From: Butyricimonas muris
GTDB lineage: Bacteria > Bacteroidota > Bacteroidia > Bacteroidales > Marinifilaceae
Direction of reading: 5' to 3'
Assembly (NCBI RefSeq): GCF_046365375.1
Contig: NZ_JBKEIT010000012.1
Span: 62,001 to 126,000 of the forward strand
DNA length: 64,000 nucleotides
Below, in pieces: positions 61,954 to 64,000 of the stretch. Position 1 is the stretch's first letter. The number at the start of each line of letters is the position of its first letter. A program made the translations under genes and the position numbers. The notes below the pieces were generated by a model. It saw nothing but the letters and a program-made list of their open reading frames with translations. It was not told the origin of the DNA and searched no databases.

Positions 61954-62433
61954 TTATTTAAAAGCGCTCTCGTAAACGCCATTCGCGAAGTTAACAAAAG
62001 GTTGATACAATAGACTATCACTTTTTGTTTTTACCGAGATAAATTCATAACGATTGTCCATCGCATTCACGATAAAAAGAATCACGCATACCACGATTGC
62101 CGATTTCAACACGCCCATCACGATCCCGAACAGTTTATTAAACAACCCGAGCGAAACCATATCAATCAACTTCGTGAGCAATTTCCCCAACAAATGAATC
62201 ACGATAATAACCAGCAAGAAGGTAACCGCAAAAGCGATATAATAGGCATACGACTCCGGCATCGCTATAAAGTCTTTTAAAAAATCCTCCATGTTCACGG
62301 CGTATCTCAAAGAGATAAAAACCCCCAAGACCAACGCGAACAACGTTGACATCTCAACTATCAATCCTCGACTAAACCCTTTATAAGCCCCGTATACTAA
62401 CGGGAGCAATATTATCACATCAATGTAATTCAC
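61954..62433 (-). CDS. cvpA: CvpA family membrane protein
   Basis: 159 residues with four hydrophobic helices; the start MNYIDVIILLPLVYGAYKGF and the GLFNKLFGIVMGVLKSAIVV segment are the CvpA signature. The family is linked to colicin V production and envelope homeostasis, but its molecular role is not settled. Located 36 nt upstream of tyrS, so likely co-transcribed. Confidence 0.9.
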   Translation of the reverse strand: MNYIDVIILLPLVYGAYKGFSRGLIVEMSTLFALVLGVFISLRYAVNMEDFLKDFIAMPESYAYYIAFAVTFLLVIIVIHLLGKLLTKLIDMVSLGLFNKLFGIVMGVLKSAIVVCVILFIVNAMDNRYEFISVKTKSDSLLYQPFVNFANGVYESAFK

Positions 62434-62622
62434 TGTTAATTATTTAATCACATCATTTCAGCACCCAAAGATAAGGAATTGTCTACTCTTACACGAGTAT
62501 TCAAACCAAAATTATTCAACAAAAATATACCCGCGTTCAATTTTCGGCAGTTTATGTCTTTAAACTGACAAATTCTTACTATTTTCGCAGGATATTTATG
62601 CCAGAATCTAAATTTGATAATT

Positions 62623-64000
62623 ATGTATAGAACACATACTTGTGGGCAATTAAGGATAGAAAACGCGGGAGAGAGCGTTTGTCTTAGCGGATGGGTACAA
62701 AAGGTAAGAAAACTGGGAGCCATGACTTTCGTGGATCTACGTGATCGTTACGGCATTACCCAATTGGTGGTTGAAGAGTCCGCACCCGAAGAAATTAAAA
62801 ACAACGTGGCTAAACTCGGACGGGAATACGTGATTCAGGTAAGAGGAACCGTGATCGAGCGAGCCAGCAAAAACAATAAAATCCCGACGGGAGATATCGA
62901 GATATCCGTGAACGAGCTTACCGTGCTGAGCGAGTCGGAAACTCCTCCTTTCACGATAGAAGACCAAACAGACGGCGGTGATGAACTCCGTATGAAATAT
63001 CGTTACTTGGACTTACGCCGTCCTATTGTACGCAAGAACATCGAATTACGCCACCGGATGGCGCAACTGGTAAGAAATTACCTGAGCAACCAGAATTTTA
63101 TCGAGGTAGAAACTCCCGTGCTTGTAAAAAGCACACCGGAAGGCGCACGTGATTTCGTGGTACCTTCCCGTATGAACCAAGGTCAATTTTACGCTTTGCC
63201 GCAAAGTCCGCAGACGCTAAAACAACTGCTGATGGTTTCCGGTTTCGACCGTTATTTCCAGATCGTGAAATGTTTCCGGGATGAAGACCTCCGCGCAGAC
63301 CGTCAACCCGAATTCACGCAAATTGACTGTGAGATGTCGTTCGTGGAACAAGAGGATATTCTGGATACATTCGAGGGATTGATCAAGCATTTGTTCAAAG
63401 AAATCCGGAACGTGGATATTCCCGCGCTACCGAGAATGACGTGGATTGACGCCATGGAGCAATACGGCTGTGACAAACCCGATATCCGTTTTGACATGAA
63501 ATTCGTCGATTTGACAAACGTGGCAAAGGGAAAAGACTTTGCCGTGTTCAACGAGGCGGAATACATCGGGGCGATCTGTGCGCCGAAATGTGCCGGATAC
63601 ACCCGCAAACAAGTGGACGAATTGACGGAATTCGTGAAACGCCCGCAAACAGGTGCAAAAGGATTGGTTTACGTGCGTTACAACGAAGACGGCACATTCA
63701 AATCATCCATCGACAAATTCTATACCCCGGAAGATCTGAAGACTTGGGCGGATGCTTGCAAAGCAGAACCGGGCGACTTACTGTTGATTCTCGTCGGACC
63801 GAAATTCAAGACGTTGGCTCAACTTTGCGATTTACGCTTGGAAATGGGTTCCCGCCTCGGTTTAAGAGATAAGGATGTATTCAAACCTCTGTGGGTGGTA
63901 GACTTCCCGTTATTGGAATGGGACGAAGAAACCCAGCGTTTCTACGCGATGCATCACCCGTTCACCTCCCCAAAACCGGAAGACATTTCCTTGATGACAA
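62623..64000 (+). CDS. aspS: Aspartyl-tRNA synthetase (partial, runs off the right edge)
   Basis: 459 codons are present of the usual 585 or so. OB-fold anticodon domain at 1-110 (WVQKVRKLGAMTFVDLRDRYG), then class II motif 1-2 regions (IEVETPVLVKSTPEGARDFVV, FQIVKCFRDEDLRADRQPEF) and the bacterial insertion domain (GAKGLVYVRYNEDGTFKSSI). The frame MYRTHTCGQLRIENAGE begins with the ATG at 62623; divergent from cvpA. Confidence 0.95.
   Translation, partial: MYRTHTCGQLRIENAGESVCLSGWVQKVRKLGAMTFVDLRDRYGITQLVVEESAPEEIKNNVAKLGREYVIQVRGTVIERASKNNKIPTGDIEISVNELTVLSESETPPFTIEDQTDGGDELRMKYRYLDLRRPIVRKNIELRHRMAQLVRNYLSNQNFIEVETPVLVKSTPEGARDFVVPSRMNQGQFYALPQSPQTLKQLLMVSGFDRYFQIVKCFRDEDLRADRQPEFTQIDCEMSFVEQEDILDTFEGLIKHLFKEIRNVDIPALPRMTWIDAMEQYGCDKPDIRFDMKFVDLTNVAKGKDFAVFNEAEYIGAICAPKCAGYTRKQVDELTEFVKRPQTGAKGLVYVRYNEDGTFKSSIDKFYTPEDLKTWADACKAEPGDLLLILVGPKFKTLAQLCDLRLEMGSRLGLRDKDVFKPLWVVDFPLLEWDEETQRFYAMHHPFTSPKPEDISLMT

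Noticed and set aside
1..64000. tRNA, rRNA, insertion sequences and prophage genes
   Set aside because: None could be recognised by eye; a tRNA or covariance-model scan was not possible here.

Overview
The window looks like a chromosome segment of a gut Bacteroidales, most likely family Odoribacteraceae (Butyricimonas or Odoribacter-like). The clues are a FecI/FecR/SusC/SusD locus, TonB-linked receptors with carboxypeptidase-regulatory and STN domains, promoters of the Bacteroidetes type (TTTG, about 20 nt, TAnnTTTG), weak Shine-Dalgarno sites and WG-repeat and LruC lipoproteins. The family is inferred from gene content; no rRNA is present to confirm it.

Bases 1-38250 are a corrinoid (vitamin B12) island. 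Left part, minus strand: a sensor kinase (runs off the edge) coupled to cobC, then cobS, cobT, cobU; plus strand: a second histidine phosphatase, pduO-type adenosyltransferase, cobQ, cobD, cbiB; minus strand again: ferritin and cbiA. Middle: an LruC-domain lipoprotein, a C1-family peptidase, and two divergent TonB-dependent receptors, each behind its own cobalamin riboswitch. The rightward one is in an operon with an exported CbiK cobaltochelatase and a PepSY membrane protein. Next is the ring-building operon of four fusion proteins (CbiH-CbiC, CbiE-CbiT, CbiG-CbiF, CbiJ-CbiD). A HigBA toxin-antitoxin module separates it from the riboswitch-controlled btuFCD importer, and cbiL stands alone beyond that. 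Together these genes cover nearly every step from sirohydrochlorin to adenosylcobalamin plus corrinoid import.

Bases 38330-42600 hold a BamA-like barrel protein, a phosphoethanolamine transferase and asd. Bases 43000-54930 hold a cysteine-less thioredoxin-like lipoprotein and a FecI-FecR-SusC-SusD locus with two accessory exported proteins: one with a 15-copy GTGGT linker and one with two thioredoxin domains. Bases 54970-64000 hold an Sfp-type phosphopantetheinyl transferase, four tandem TonB paralogues interrupted by hflX, tyrS, cvpA and the start of aspS.

The most unusual signal is non-coding. Many intergenic gaps in the B12 island are built from short-period (7-11 bp) AT-rich tandem arrays, often arranged as inverted arms, and these abut the start codons of at least seven B12 genes. 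The same two arrays with a shared core fill the complete cobT-cobS and pduO-cobQ gaps in opposite orientations. Other palindromes of the same architecture but different unit occur at 12931-13038, 26447-26509, 37401-37520, 41249-41321, 42621-42880 and 59680-59722. The main protein-level oddity is the exported CbiK in a receptor/PepSY operon under riboswitch control.
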